In this document: piece after piece, positions 35,658 to 44,314 of the stretch
How positions within the stretch are numbered: the stretch's first letter is position 1
Layout of the letters: the number at the start of each line of letters is the position of its first letter
NCBI GenBank assembly: GCA_030745875.1
Contig: JASLNT010000078.1
Span: forward strand, 1-64,000
DNA: 64,000 bases
Direction: 5' to 3'
Source of the DNA: Phycisphaerae bacterium
GTDB lineage: Bacteria; Planctomycetota; Phycisphaerae; SM23-33
Program-made: the position numbers and the translations under genes
The notes under the pieces: generated by a model
The model's input: only the letters and a program-made list of their open reading frames with translations
What the model was told of the DNA's origin: nothing
Databases searched by the model: none

Positions 35658-37020
35658 ACACGGGCGAGCGTCGGCGTTTCCGTCCGCGGCGTAGAACGGC
35701 AAGCACGCCAAAACAGACCATGCCCAGCGACCCCGGTTCGGGAGTCACGAACAGTTCATAGCTCTTCAGATCGGAATGGTTGCCCATGCTATTGGTGATT
35801 CGCAGATCGATGGTGTGAAGCCCCACGTCAAGACCGGACAACTCCAACTCGATCAACTCGGCGTATCCGCCGTATGAACCGTCGGCGGGCGGAAGATCGA
35901 TCCAGCCCTGACCATCGAGATTGTACGAAGCCGGACCGAGCGTGTTGATGGTCATCTTTGCGCCGGATTCGGCCCAGACCTTCGGATTATTATTGTCCAT
36001 CGGGCGAACGTGCCCCGTTCCGGTGAAAGAAAACGTCCCGGCGTCGGCGTCGCCGTCAGCCTGTGTCGCTACGATGTAGGGAATGGTGTCCAGTATGTCC
36101 GGTATGCTGTCGCCGTCGGTGTCAAGATGCCCCACCTGCACGCTGGTGAACGTGCTCGGATCCAGAACAGTATTGAGCATAAGCGCGTTTGGTTGGGGAG
36201 CGGGAATTTTGGCGCCCTGGGCGTTGCGTTCCGCGTTTCCATTGATCCCGTTGAGATATCCGCTCCTGGCGGTGTTCCGGGCGTTGCTGGCGTAGTACTC
36301 GTCCAGGGCGAAGAATATGTGCCCCAGTTCGTGAGACAGCACTCGGTCGTAGCGGCTGTTTCCCCATCCGCCGTTGCTGTACGTGGTGACCACATACGGG
36401 CCGCCGTAAAGCGAAAACGCAAAGTAACCGTCGGAAAACGCATTGTCGCTGTCGACCGTATCGTTGACTACGTACAGCGTCGCGGCCCAATGAGTGTCGA
36501 GAGACGCTCTCTGGTCGTTGTTAAAGGCTCTTGTGTTAACGTTCGAGTTCGTGTCGGAGTACCCCAACGAGTTCATCACGTCATTCATCCAAAACGAACT
36601 GGAACTGAGCCCGTTCCTGGTGATAGGCTCATAACGCGTATCCAGCGGGACGCCCCCGTTAACGTAGTCAACGGTGATATCCAGTTGGGCGTTGGGATGG
36701 TACGATGAGGTAAGCCCCTCCCAGAACGAGACGGCCTGCTCTATTTCGACGTGCAGATTGGTCAGTTGTCCGGCCGTCCAGTCTTCCTGGTTGCTGTCCA
36801 GCGAACCATCACTTTCCACGAAGATCACGCTTAGAGCGAAGCTGCCCAAAGCGTAGGCCGACTGATCCTTGTCGTGCGCGCCAAACGGACGCTGGGCCGA
36901 GATGCGATTCGGACAGGAGACCGCGGACATCGTGAACGCCCCGACAATCACCATCGCCCGAAGCGCGTATAATCTCTGACTCCGGTCGACGGGGTCCCTT
37001 TTGGCTCGTTTGTCTCTCAC
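35650..37020 (-). CDS. Secreted zinc metalloprotease with PEP-CTERM anchor
   Basis: A signal-like hydrophobic segment (ALRAMVIVGAFTMSAV) is followed by a zincin domain with H230-E-L-G-H234 and D240 (HELGHIFFALDEYY), the extended HExxHxxxxxD form of metzincin-type proteases. Near residues 300-330 a run of Asp-rich sequence (DTDGDSIPDILDT) looks like a calcium-binding thrombospondin-type-3 repeat. The end is a PEP-CTERM tail (TPEPGSLGMVCFGVLAVLRRG). The start at GTG 37020 is chosen for GGAAGAG upstream; the long N-terminus before the hydrophobic part is unusual. It would act at the cell surface. Substrate unknown. Confidence 0.82.
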   Translation of the reverse strand: MRDKRAKRDPVDRSQRLYALRAMVIVGAFTMSAVSCPNRISAQRPFGAHDKDQSAYALGSFALSVIFVESDGSLDSNQEDWTAGQLTNLHVEIEQAVSFWEGLTSSYHPNAQLDITVDYVNGGVPLDTRYEPITRNGLSSSSFWMNDVMNSLGYSDTNSNVNTRAFNNDQRASLDTHWAATLYVVNDTVDSDNAFSDGYFAFSLYGGPYVVTTYSNGGWGNSRYDRVLSHELGHIFFALDEYYASNARNTARSGYLNGINGNAERNAQGAKIPAPQPNALMLNTVLDPSTFTSVQVGHLDTDGDSIPDILDTIPYIVATQADGDADAGTFSFTGTGHVRPMDNNNPKVWAESGAKMTINTLGPASYNLDGQGWIDLPPADGSYGGYAELIELELSGLDVGLHTIDLRITNSMGNHSDLKSYELFVTPEPGSLGMVCFGVLAVLRRGRKRRRSPVST

Positions 37021-37475
37021 TGGACGCTCTTCCAATCCGCGACACACCTGTCGCAAGATAAGTCAAACTCTCGCCGCAGTGAGCACTGAACCGTCCCGTG
37101 AACATCGGGCAGGTGCGGCCTGTACGAATGTGAAGTCCTCCGAAGAACAGCACTTGTAGGCCGAGTGCATGATAGAAAGAACTAAATACGATCAGATCCT
37201 CCATCGAACACCGGCGCAAAGCCCCGACTCAGGGGCCAAGCACGTCACGCTCCACAACTACCAGATGGTACCATTAACACACCGATTTGTCAACAGGCAA
37301 ACCAGTATAACCAGTTTGACCCGGCGCCGTTGCGATCACGAGGCAATCCCGGCGAACCCGGAGCAAGAATGCGATTTTTTTTGCCTTCTATCTCATCATG
37401 TCCTGCATATAACACTTGCAATTGCCGAAGTTACTTGTATATTTCACGCGATACGAACCCCCCCAGGACCAGACA
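37021..37475. other. Divergent intergenic region
   Basis: It holds the leader motif of the metalloprotease gene at 37101-37121 (minus strand) and a promoter for ribosomal protein S1 at 37416. The rest shows no feature I can support. Confidence 0.5.
37416..37443 (+). promoter_or_regulatory. Likely promoter of the S1 gene
   Basis: TTGCAA (37416-37421) and TATATT (37438-37443) with a 16-base spacer, about 30 bases before the start codon. Confidence 0.45.
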
Positions 37476-39044
37476 ATGAACGACGAAATAACACCGATTA
37501 ACAATGACAACTTATTCCGCCCGGCAGACGATGTCGACACCGACGCTGAACTGCAGAAGGAACTCGATGAGGCTCTCGGCGACTCTAGTCTGATGGACCT
37601 CATGGACTCGGCCGAGAAGAAGAGGCCTGCAAGGCGCTCGAGCACCGCCGGAAGCGATATACAAAGCGGAACGGTCCTTGCGATACAGGACGATGCAATC
37701 CTGATCGAACTGAGCCCAAAAGCCCAGGGCCTTCTGCCCGCCAAGCAATTTGAAGACGAGGGCCTTCCCGCCGAAGGCGACGTGGTGGAGTTCACCGTCG
37801 AAGGGTACAACAACAGCGATGGTCTCTGGATGCTGAGTCGCCAAGGGGCAATACTCGCCGCCACGTGGGAAACCATTGAGGTCGGCAAGGATGTCGAAGG
37901 GCGCGTCACCGGACACAACAAGGGCGGGATAGAACTGGACATCAACGGTATCGAAGCGTTCATGCCCGTCAGCCAAATCGAGCGTTTCGGCGGCGTTGAG
38001 GATATGTCGCAATACGTCGGGCAGAAGATCCAGTGCAGGATAGTCGAGATCGACAACTCACGCAGCAACTCCAGCCTGCTGGTGTCGCGCCGCGCGCTGC
38101 TCGACGCCAAAGCCGAGCAGGACAAGGAAGTGCTCTTCGAGACGCTGCAGGAAGGCGCCGTGGTCAGGGGCGTGGTCAGGAACATCATGCCCTACGGCGC
38201 ATTCGTCGACATCGGCGGCGCCGACGGCCTGCTGCACGTGCGCGACATGAGCCATTCCCGTGTCGAAAAGCCCGAAGACGTCGTCACCGTCGGACAGGAA
38301 CTCCAGCTTTCGGTCCTGAAAGTCGACCGTGAAGAAAAGAAGATCGCTCTGGGCCTCAAGCAGGCCATGCCCGACCCGTGGGAATCGGTCCAGGCTCAGT
38401 TCCCCGTAGGAGAAATCGTCAGCGGACGCGTGGTCAAGCTGATGGACTTCGGAGCGTTTGTGGAGCTTACCCCGGGCGTTGAAGGCCTGATACCCATCAG
38501 CGAACTAACGTTCGAGCGACGCATAAACCACCCCAAGGAAATCGTAAACGAAGGCGACGTGATCAAAATACGCGTGATGAGCGTCGATCCGGACCGCAAG
38601 CGAATCAGCCTGTCCCTCAAACAGGTTGGCGACGATCCCTGGGTCGGAGCGGCGGTTCGCTGGGCTCCGGACAGCATCGTCGAGGGCGTGGTGACCAGGG
38701 AAACTGATTTCGGAGCATTCGTGCAACTAACTCCCGGTGTTGAGGGCCTGGTGCATATCAGCGAACTCAGCGAGCAGCGGGTAAACCGCGTCGGCGAGGT
38801 CGCTCGCGAAGGCGAAACTATCCAAGCCAAGGTTATTTCGGTTGATGAAGAGGCCCGCCGCATCAGCCTGTCGATAAAGCAACTGGCGACCTCCGACGAT
38901 TACGGTTTCTCAACCGAAGACGACGATCAGCCCGCCCGAACGCCCAAGAAACGCAAGACGCCTCTCAAAGGCGGACTGGGCGGAAGCGGACTTCTGATCC
39001 CAATGCCCGAAGGCCTCCCCGAGGGCCCCGAAGACAGCGAATGA
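37476..39044 (+). CDS. rpsA: 30S ribosomal protein S1
   Basis: A 522-residue protein with five S1 RNA-binding domains, at about residues 61-125, 137-205, 226-297, 310-382 and 398-470. The last three carry the typical GAFVDI/GAFVEL/GAFVQL and VEGLxHISEL phrases. S1 brings mRNA to the 30S subunit and helps start translation. The acidic N-terminus (~50 residues) and the basic C-terminal tail (TPKKRKTPLKG) are outside the domains. AGGA precedes the ATG at 37476; upstream in-frame starts overlap the promoter. Five domains rather than six is common outside Proteobacteria. Confidence 0.93.
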   Translation: MNDEITPINNDNLFRPADDVDTDAELQKELDEALGDSSLMDLMDSAEKKRPARRSSTAGSDIQSGTVLAIQDDAILIELSPKAQGLLPAKQFEDEGLPAEGDVVEFTVEGYNNSDGLWMLSRQGAILAATWETIEVGKDVEGRVTGHNKGGIELDINGIEAFMPVSQIERFGGVEDMSQYVGQKIQCRIVEIDNSRSNSSLLVSRRALLDAKAEQDKEVLFETLQEGAVVRGVVRNIMPYGAFVDIGGADGLLHVRDMSHSRVEKPEDVVTVGQELQLSVLKVDREEKKIALGLKQAMPDPWESVQAQFPVGEIVSGRVVKLMDFGAFVELTPGVEGLIPISELTFERRINHPKEIVNEGDVIKIRVMSVDPDRKRISLSLKQVGDDPWVGAAVRWAPDSIVEGVVTRETDFGAFVQLTPGVEGLVHISELSEQRVNRVGEVAREGETIQAKVISVDEEARRISLSIKQLATSDDYGFSTEDDDQPARTPKKRKTPLKGGLGGSGLLIPMPEGLPEGPEDSE

Positions 39045-39059
39045 AGCTAAGAGGCGGAG

Positions 39060-39467
39060 ATGCAGGAAATCATCTGGGCCGAGAAATCCAGCGTCGGTGT
39101 TGCGAAACTCGACGAACAGCACAAGATTCTTATTGGGATGATCAACAAGCTGATCCGGGACCCGCAAGCCGCCACGCGTTCTGAAACCGTGTCGGATGTC
39201 CTGGGGGAAATGACAGACTACGCTCTTAAGCATTTCGCTTATGAAGAGAACTTGATGGTCGACAGCGACTATCCCCGGAGCAAAGAGCACATCAAAGAGC
39301 ATCTCGCTTTCCGAGAAACAACCGGGAAATTCTGCTCGGCGACCGCCATCGACGTAAGCGGGATACCCGAAATGCTGCTGGAGCACCTTTCCCAATGGCT
39401 CACCCACCACATCCTGGAAATAGACATGGCGTACAAGGCGTTCTTCCAGGAGCAAGGAGTACGGTAG
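39060..39467 (+). CDS. Bacteriohaemerythrin
   Basis: A 135-residue oxygen-binding four-helix protein with a di-iron site. All ligand motifs are present in order: LDEQHK, HFAYEENLM, HIKEHLAF and THHILEID. Single-domain forms store or sense oxygen or protect anaerobic enzymes. It starts 15 bases after rpsA, with AGAGGCGGAG before the ATG, and so may be co-transcribed with it; the sulfatase gene starts 14 bases after it ends. Confidence 0.93.
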   Translation: MQEIIWAEKSSVGVAKLDEQHKILIGMINKLIRDPQAATRSETVSDVLGEMTDYALKHFAYEENLMVDSDYPRSKEHIKEHLAFRETTGKFCSATAIDVSGIPEMLLEHLSQWLTHHILEIDMAYKAFFQEQGVR

Positions 39468-39481
39468 CGCGAACCATCCCG

Positions 39482-40963
39482 ATGGTGACCAGAACCCTAT
39501 GTCGAAGACGCTTCCTGAAGGTCCTGGGCCTTGGCGGATGCGGTATTGCGATGGGAGGATGTCTGTCGAGGCTGGACTTGCCCGGGATAGGCAACAGACC
39601 GCATCGCACCAACTTTATCTTCTTCTTTACCGACGACCAGGGCTGGGGCGACCTGGGATGTTACGGGCACCCCTATCTCAAGACGCCTAACCTGGACAGA
39701 TTGGCGAAGGACGGCACGCGGTTCGAGCAGTTTTACTCGTGTGCATCGGTCTGCTCGCCAAGTCGAACGGCCTTCATGACGGGGCATTATCCGGCAAGGC
39801 GCCACATCCATCGCCACCTGTCAAATCACGCGCACAACAAGCACAACAAGATGCCCGACTGGCTCGACCCAAAAGCGACAACCGTAACGCGACTCGTTCA
39901 GCAGGCCGGATATCGCGTCGGGCATTTCGGCAAGTGGCATCTGGGACATATCAAAGGCGCCCCCGAACCGGGCGCGTACGGTATCGACGAATATCGCACA
40001 CTGGCCGGAACGGGCCCGGGATGGGATCGAAACGGTAATCCAACCGACACTGACCTGGCCCATGCCAGTTACAACAACTGCACCAACAAGGATCGTTTCT
40101 GGACGCACTCCACCGATCTCATAGTGGATCAGGCCGTCGCTTTCCTTGAGAAGAACAAGGACCAGCCCTTCTACCTGAATCTGTGGACGCTCCTTCCGCA
40201 CGCGCCAAACCGCCCTACGCCCAAACAATCGGCGGAATACGAGAATCTGAAAGCCGATCCGCAGGACTTCGAGTCGTGGATGCGAGGTTACGCGAAAGAC
40301 GCGAAGAATCTCCAGCAGCAGATGAAGAACTACTGTGCGGTAATGGGCAATATCGATGCCGCCGTCGGTCGCCTGCTGGCTAAACTGGATGAATTGAAAC
40401 TCACAAAGAACACGCTGGTGTTCATGACCAGCGACAACGGCCCGGAAGACTACCATATCAGAAATGTGCGTAATTCCGGCATGGGCTCGGTCGGCGTTCT
40501 TCGGGGACGCAAACGCAGCTTATACGAAGGCGGAATTCGCATGCCCTGCATTGCCCGCTGGCCCGGTGTCGTCCCGGCCGGCCGCGTGGACAAGACCTCC
40601 GTACTCGGAGCCGTCGATTGGCTGCCGACCGTGTGCGGCATCGCAGGCCTGCCTACACCCGACGTCAAGCCCGATGGTGAGGACATCTCGGACATCTTGA
40701 GGGGAAAGTCCAGGCCGCGAAAACAACCGCTGTTCTGGGAATGGCGCGCCGGAGTTCACGGGAACCAGGCGTACAAACCGCCCGGGCTGGCGATTCGTGA
40801 TGAGGATTGGAAACTCTTCGCCCAACCGGACGGCGGCGGCGCGGAACTCTACAACATCCCGAAGGACCCCGAAGAGAAGACCAACCTGGCCAGACAGCGT
40901 CCGGACGTAGTCAGACGTCTCCTGACTAAGCTGCTGGCATGGAAGAAAACGCTGCCGGAATAG
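39482..40963 (+). CDS. Arylsulfatase-type sulfatase, Tat-exported
   Basis: A 493-residue sulfatase that hydrolyses sulfate esters of polysaccharides. The N-terminus has a twin-arginine type signal (RRRFLKVLG) ending at a lipobox-like GGCLS, so it may be a lipoprotein. C91 in CSPSR is the residue converted to formylglycine; the metal-binding FFTDDQGWGDLG, GHFGKWHLG and SDNGPEDY segments fit the family. The ATG at 39482 has no clear ribosome binding site; the longer frame overlaps the haemerythrin gene. It may be translated from the haemerythrin transcript. Confidence 0.92.
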   Translation: MVTRTLCRRRFLKVLGLGGCGIAMGGCLSRLDLPGIGNRPHRTNFIFFFTDDQGWGDLGCYGHPYLKTPNLDRLAKDGTRFEQFYSCASVCSPSRTAFMTGHYPARRHIHRHLSNHAHNKHNKMPDWLDPKATTVTRLVQQAGYRVGHFGKWHLGHIKGAPEPGAYGIDEYRTLAGTGPGWDRNGNPTDTDLAHASYNNCTNKDRFWTHSTDLIVDQAVAFLEKNKDQPFYLNLWTLLPHAPNRPTPKQSAEYENLKADPQDFESWMRGYAKDAKNLQQQMKNYCAVMGNIDAAVGRLLAKLDELKLTKNTLVFMTSDNGPEDYHIRNVRNSGMGSVGVLRGRKRSLYEGGIRMPCIARWPGVVPAGRVDKTSVLGAVDWLPTVCGIAGLPTPDVKPDGEDISDILRGKSRPRKQPLFWEWRAGVHGNQAYKPPGLAIRDEDWKLFAQPDGGGAELYNIPKDPEEKTNLARQRPDVVRRLLTKLLAWKKTLPE

Positions 40964-41055
40964 ACGACTGGACCTCATTGGCCAAGACATGAAGCTCATG
41001 TCGCCAAACGTAACGAAACTCCAGAATGGTGTCCGATTTCGGCAGGTGTGGGGAG

Positions 41056-41460
41056 TCAGCGATCCGTCCAGCGTGTTGCCCCAAACCATCTAACTGCTGC
41101 ATACATCAGGCGCCGGCGCCACCATGATACGCCCAGAGCTTCCATCAATTGCAGGAACAGTGCGTCCACCGCTTTTCGGTCGTAATCTATCGGGGCTCGG
41201 TCGACGCGCCACTGGAGGTCGGCGGTGTATCCGGCGTCGTGGATCACTGCGGCCTGGCGATATCGGCCTGTCATTGGCGGACCGATGAACCGCCAGAAGA
41301 AACGCGGTATCGAGGCTCCGTCGGTCGCAGTCCCAACCGGAGCCGTCAGAACAGTCCCGCCGCCAATGCGAACAACAAAGTCATGTGCAAGCTCAAATTC
41401 GGCGCCGGTATCGTGCAGGACCAGCGTCCCAAAACTGATTTCATCGGGCGTAGCAACCAT
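41056..41460 (-). CDS. DUF1353-family protein (phage-type)
   Basis: A 134-residue protein of the DUF1353 family, often found in phage and prophage tail or lysis regions. The conserved core is visible: VPxGTATDGASIPRFFW, AAVIHDAGY and DRKAVDALFLQLME. The H/D pattern suggests a metal-binding or hydrolase fold, but the family function is unknown. GGGGGA precedes the ATG at 41460, and the upstream lipoprotein gene stops one base before it, so the two are co-translated. Confidence 0.85.
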   Translation of the reverse strand: MVATPDEISFGTLVLHDTGAEFELAHDFVVRIGGGTVLTAPVGTATDGASIPRFFWRFIGPPMTGRYRQAAVIHDAGYTADLQWRVDRAPIDYDRKAVDALFLQLMEALGVSWWRRRLMYAAVRWFGATRWTDR

Positions 41461-41461
41461 C

Positions 41462-41683
41462 TTATTCCCCCGCCTCGGCGGTTCCCGCCGGCTGAGTGGT
41501 GGGAATCTCGCGAGCGACCATTCCCGACAAATCGGTTCCACCGTCGGTGATTGTAATCGTAACGCCCTGGATCCTGGCGCGTCCTTCGGCGGTGATGGCG
41601 ATGCCCTGCCCGCCCACGCCTCCGGTTCCGTCACATCCGGCGAGCGCCAGCAGAACCATCGCGATAATCAATACTGTCTTCAT
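41462..41683 (-). CDS. Small lipoprotein in phage-like cassette
   Basis: 73 residues with a lipoprotein signal (MKTVLIIAMVLLALAGC; lipobox LAGC) and a Gly-Thr-rich mature part. Function unknown. GGAGAAATGAA precedes the ATG. In phage lysis cassettes a small lipoprotein often acts as the outer-membrane spanin partner, but this one has no other feature to confirm that. Confidence 0.7.
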   Translation of the reverse strand: MKTVLIIAMVLLALAGCDGTGGVGGQGIAITAEGRARIQGVTITITDGGTDLSGMVAREIPTTQPAGTAEAGE

Positions 41684-41684
41684 T

Positions 41685-41885
41685 TCATTTCTCCAGTGCG
41701 TCAAGTTTGTTTTCGATGCGCACAAGGCGCGCCTTGATATCCTCGAATTGCGTCTTCTGCGATTCCTTCCGCTCGGAGATAGTCGCTGCATTAGTCACAG
41801 CGATTGCCCCCACTGTCCCAATAGCGCCAGCGAAGAGAATTATCATGCCAATCAACCAACGGGGTGCGGAATCACTTTTTGCCAT
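41685..41885 (-). CDS. Small membrane protein with coiled coil
   Basis: 66 residues: one transmembrane helix (~residues 10-34) followed by a charged coiled coil (ERKESQKTQFEDIKARLVRIENKLDALEK). This plan matches small holin-associated or XhlA-like phage proteins. AGGA precedes the ATG. Its stop nearly touches the lipoprotein start. Confidence 0.7.
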   Translation of the reverse strand: MAKSDSAPRWLIGMIILFAGAIGTVGAIAVTNAATISERKESQKTQFEDIKARLVRIENKLDALEK

Positions 41886-41899
41886 TGTCAATCCTGACG

Positions 41900-42142
41900 T
41901 TAAAATTGCCCTTCGGGGCAGTGGAAGTTTTCGCGGGAAAGAACCGCTTTGCGGCGGCACGTAGTCTGATGTTTGATGCTGCAGTTCTCCTTATCGCAGG
42001 CGGCGCAGACCGTCAATCGCCCGGCTGTCAGCGGGTTCTCAGCAGTCGCTTCATGCTCGGGCGCGTTTTCGGAGGTAAAACCTTCGGGACAATCAAACGC
42101 ATCCCCGCCGGCGCCAACCACAAGGAAGGCCTCGGTCAGCAT
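41900..42142 (-). CDS. Small Cys/His-rich protein (phage-like)
   Basis: 80 residues ending in CAACDKENCSIKHQTTC and HCPEGQF, a pattern of spaced cysteines and a terminal CPxG often seen in small proteins of planctomycete prophages; it may bind zinc. The first ~40 residues also contain CPEG, so the motif may be duplicated. No strong ribosome binding site before the ATG. It stops 15 bases before the next gene. Confidence 0.6.
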   Translation of the reverse strand: MLTEAFLVVGAGGDAFDCPEGFTSENAPEHEATAENPLTAGRLTVCAACDKENCSIKHQTTCRRKAVLSRENFHCPEGQF

Positions 42143-42228
42143 TCTGCGCGTAGCTGGAAGACTGCGACAGTTCCTGCAATGAACGCGGCTGCGGCATAAC
42201 GGGCTGTTGTGCAGATGCGGTTTTGGGG

Positions 42229-42636
42229 TTATGTCATGGATACTGATAAGGCGGTCCCCCCTCCCACTTTCGGCAGGCTGAACGAGCCGGTGATCTTGCC
42301 CGTTGCCGAGTCACACGTCAGCCCCGAGACAACGCCCGCGGTGGTTCCGCAGGAACACAGCGTTGAGTTTCGCCATCGCTCAGTAGTGCTCATCCTATAA
42401 CCTTGAGCGCACCAACTTGAGCCCGTCCATAGGATCGTAAGAGAGAATTGCGTAATCTCATCGACAACGTGGGTCCACATCCAATAGCACTCGCATTCGG
42501 ATGTATACTTGGCCTGGTATGCGAGCGTTGCGTTGTAACCGCCCGAAACGACCACCGCAGTCGCCGACGGATCGCTGCAATCATCGCATGGAGAAGATTC
42601 GCAGCAGCAACCGGCGGGTAACAGTATCCCACTCAT
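42229..42636 (-). CDS. Cysteine-rich protein at head of phage-like cassette
   Basis: 135 residues, not recognised. The N-terminal part is rich in cysteine (CCCESSPCDDC) and the rest looks beta-rich with Gly, Thr and Trp (CECYWMWTHV, SGLTCDSATGKITGSF), as in tail-fibre-tip or adhesin-like phage proteins. GGAG lies ten bases before the ATG at 42636. First gene of the cassette that ends with DUF1353. Confidence 0.6.
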   Translation of the reverse strand: MSGILLPAGCCCESSPCDDCSDPSATAVVVSGGYNATLAYQAKYTSECECYWMWTHVVDEITQFSLTILWTGSSWCAQGYRMSTTERWRNSTLCSCGTTAGVVSGLTCDSATGKITGSFSLPKVGGGTALSVSMT

Positions 42637-43175
42637 GATCCGCAATCTCCGTCCACGCCGTTTTCATAACTGAACCAGTACTCCGTTGCCCCGCTGCGGT
42701 CAGTTCGACCATCGCGTCGTCATCGTATTCACTTCGCGCTCTCACCATTCCTCAGATTCCCATTTCCAAAAGTTTCACCGCTTCTTGTTTCCCCCGCCCA
42801 TTCGGACCGGGCGGATTCAAGAGGGTCTTCTCTTCTTCCGTAAACATACTTACTGGCGAATGGCGCGCTGTTTTGGTCACCCCACAAAAAGTTTTTTTGT
42901 CAATGGTATTTGTGAATCACGCAACACCCTGCGCCATAAGACGTTCTGTAAACGCAGCCTTCGAAAAAATTTTCAATTTGGACCAACAAAATTTCTAAAA
43001 ATCTTTTTTCGCGCGCGATTCCAGAGATTCTGTCAATAGTTTTTTATATATCCTTCAGAGCAGATCCGCACCGGAGGATTGATATGAAGATTCGAATCTT
43101 GATAATCGATAGCTCATGAATCGCCCATCACAAGCTATCGCGCCGCGAGCGTGATCAGGATTCGTCAGGGTCAAC
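42637..43175. other. AT-rich intergenic region, no gene supported
   Basis: About 540 bases, very AT-rich between 42880 and 43060 with runs of A and T. A 117-residue plus-strand frame here has no ribosome binding site and an odd composition, and I do not call it. The low GC fits foreign DNA at the border of the phage-like cassette. Confidence 0.5.
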
Positions 43176-43754
43176 ATGCCAATAGAACAACCGGATCAGT
43201 TGTCGGGATACAAACGCGACTCCGCGGCGGAATTCAAGGCCCTGCTGCCGGCTCGGATTCTCGGTCCGGTCATACTGTTGAGCTTCATCGGAACGCCGAT
43301 CGCATTTGTGCTCGCTCGCCCCATCGCGGGCATTGTGTGCATTGTCGTATGCCTCAGCTCGGCCGTCGCGTTGGTGTTTCTGGGCGGAAAGAACCGCACC
43401 CGCAGATGCCCTCAGTGCGGCGCCCCCGCCGACACCGTTGATATTGGATTGTCCTGCGAGCAATACAACGGGTCGAAGAGAAGATATCCCGGGGTGATCA
43501 TAGGCGCCGACGAACAGGTGTACTACGCCCATTCCCGCAAATCTTCGGGAGGCTCGGGCGGAGTGATGTATGTAATCGGGCAACTCAAGCGAAGATGGTG
43601 CGCCTGCGGAGAGTGCGAGGTGTGCTTCCTCGCTGTAGAGGTCCTTCGAGAAGAAGTATACAAGACCAACGACAGTAAGAAATGGAAGCAGGCCTGCGAA
43701 CTCGTCAAGTCCGACCCCGAAGCGATAGAGGCAAAGAAGGTGTTCCAACTCTAA
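43176..43754 (+). CDS. Membrane protein with zinc-ribbon
   Basis: 192 residues, not recognised. Two transmembrane helices (~27-46 and ~48-68) are followed by a cytoplasmic or external zinc-ribbon-like part (CPQC, later CACGECEVC) and a charged C-terminus. No clear Shine-Dalgarno. It stands alone between a phage-like cassette and a cupin gene. Confidence 0.65.
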   Translation: MPIEQPDQLSGYKRDSAAEFKALLPARILGPVILLSFIGTPIAFVLARPIAGIVCIVVCLSSAVALVFLGGKNRTRRCPQCGAPADTVDIGLSCEQYNGSKRRYPGVIIGADEQVYYAHSRKSSGGSGGVMYVIGQLKRRWCACGECEVCFLAVEVLREEVYKTNDSKKWKQACELVKSDPEAIEAKKVFQL

Positions 43755-43862
43755 CAAGGCGAACTCGGCGCGCAACGAGCTTGGCTCGGCCTGAGTGTTT
43801 CGACGCCTTCATCGCCCTGACATGCTCCTGTGAACGGTGACGCGGGGTTGCTGTCGGGTTAT

Positions 43863-44204
43863 CTAGTCGAACCATTCGTCATTCGGATCGTGCGGGGGGA
43901 TTACCGTCACGAGTACGCGAAGCTCGCCAATGGCGCGATGACGACAGAGCGGTTTGATCAGGATGCCCATTCCGGGTTTCAGATCGATCAGTTCACCGTC
44001 GAGCTCCATCTGCCCCGTGCCTTCGAGAATGAAATATGTCTCGGTGATCTTCTTGTGATAGTGGGTGCGGCTATCGGCGGCGATGTCGACCAGGTGCTGG
44101 GTGACGGTCGTGTTGTCGGGACGTATAAAGGCCCGGCGGGTTGATCCGCACGGACACTTCACTGCGTCAATCTCATCAAGTTGCTCAACTATGTAATTGC
44201 TCAT
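43863..44204 (-). CDS. Cupin-domain protein
   Basis: 113 residues with a single cupin barrel: HYHKKITETYFILEGTGQME is cupin motif 1 (metal ligands H, H and E) and PGMGILIKPLCRHRA is motif 2. Single-domain cupins can be dioxygenases, isomerases or sugar-binding proteins; the substrate is unknown. The ATG at 44204 follows an adjacent ATG and neither has a ribosome binding site. Divergent from the agarase gene. Confidence 0.85.
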   Translation of the reverse strand: MSNYIVEQLDEIDAVKCPCGSTRRAFIRPDNTTVTQHLVDIAADSRTHYHKKITETYFILEGTGQMELDGELIDLKPGMGILIKPLCRHRAIGELRVLVTVIPPHDPNDEWFD

Positions 44205-44314
44205 CATTTCATGTTACCGACAAGGCGGAGCAATTGCATCAGGCTTTCTGAAAGCTTGCGGCCAGCGCCCGGGCCGTTGATAATAACAGTTCTACATACA
44301 CATGGAGACATCGG

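Noticed and set aside
42686-43039. 117-residue plus-strand frame in AT-rich region
   Set aside because: No ribosome binding site, unusual residue content and no family resemblance.
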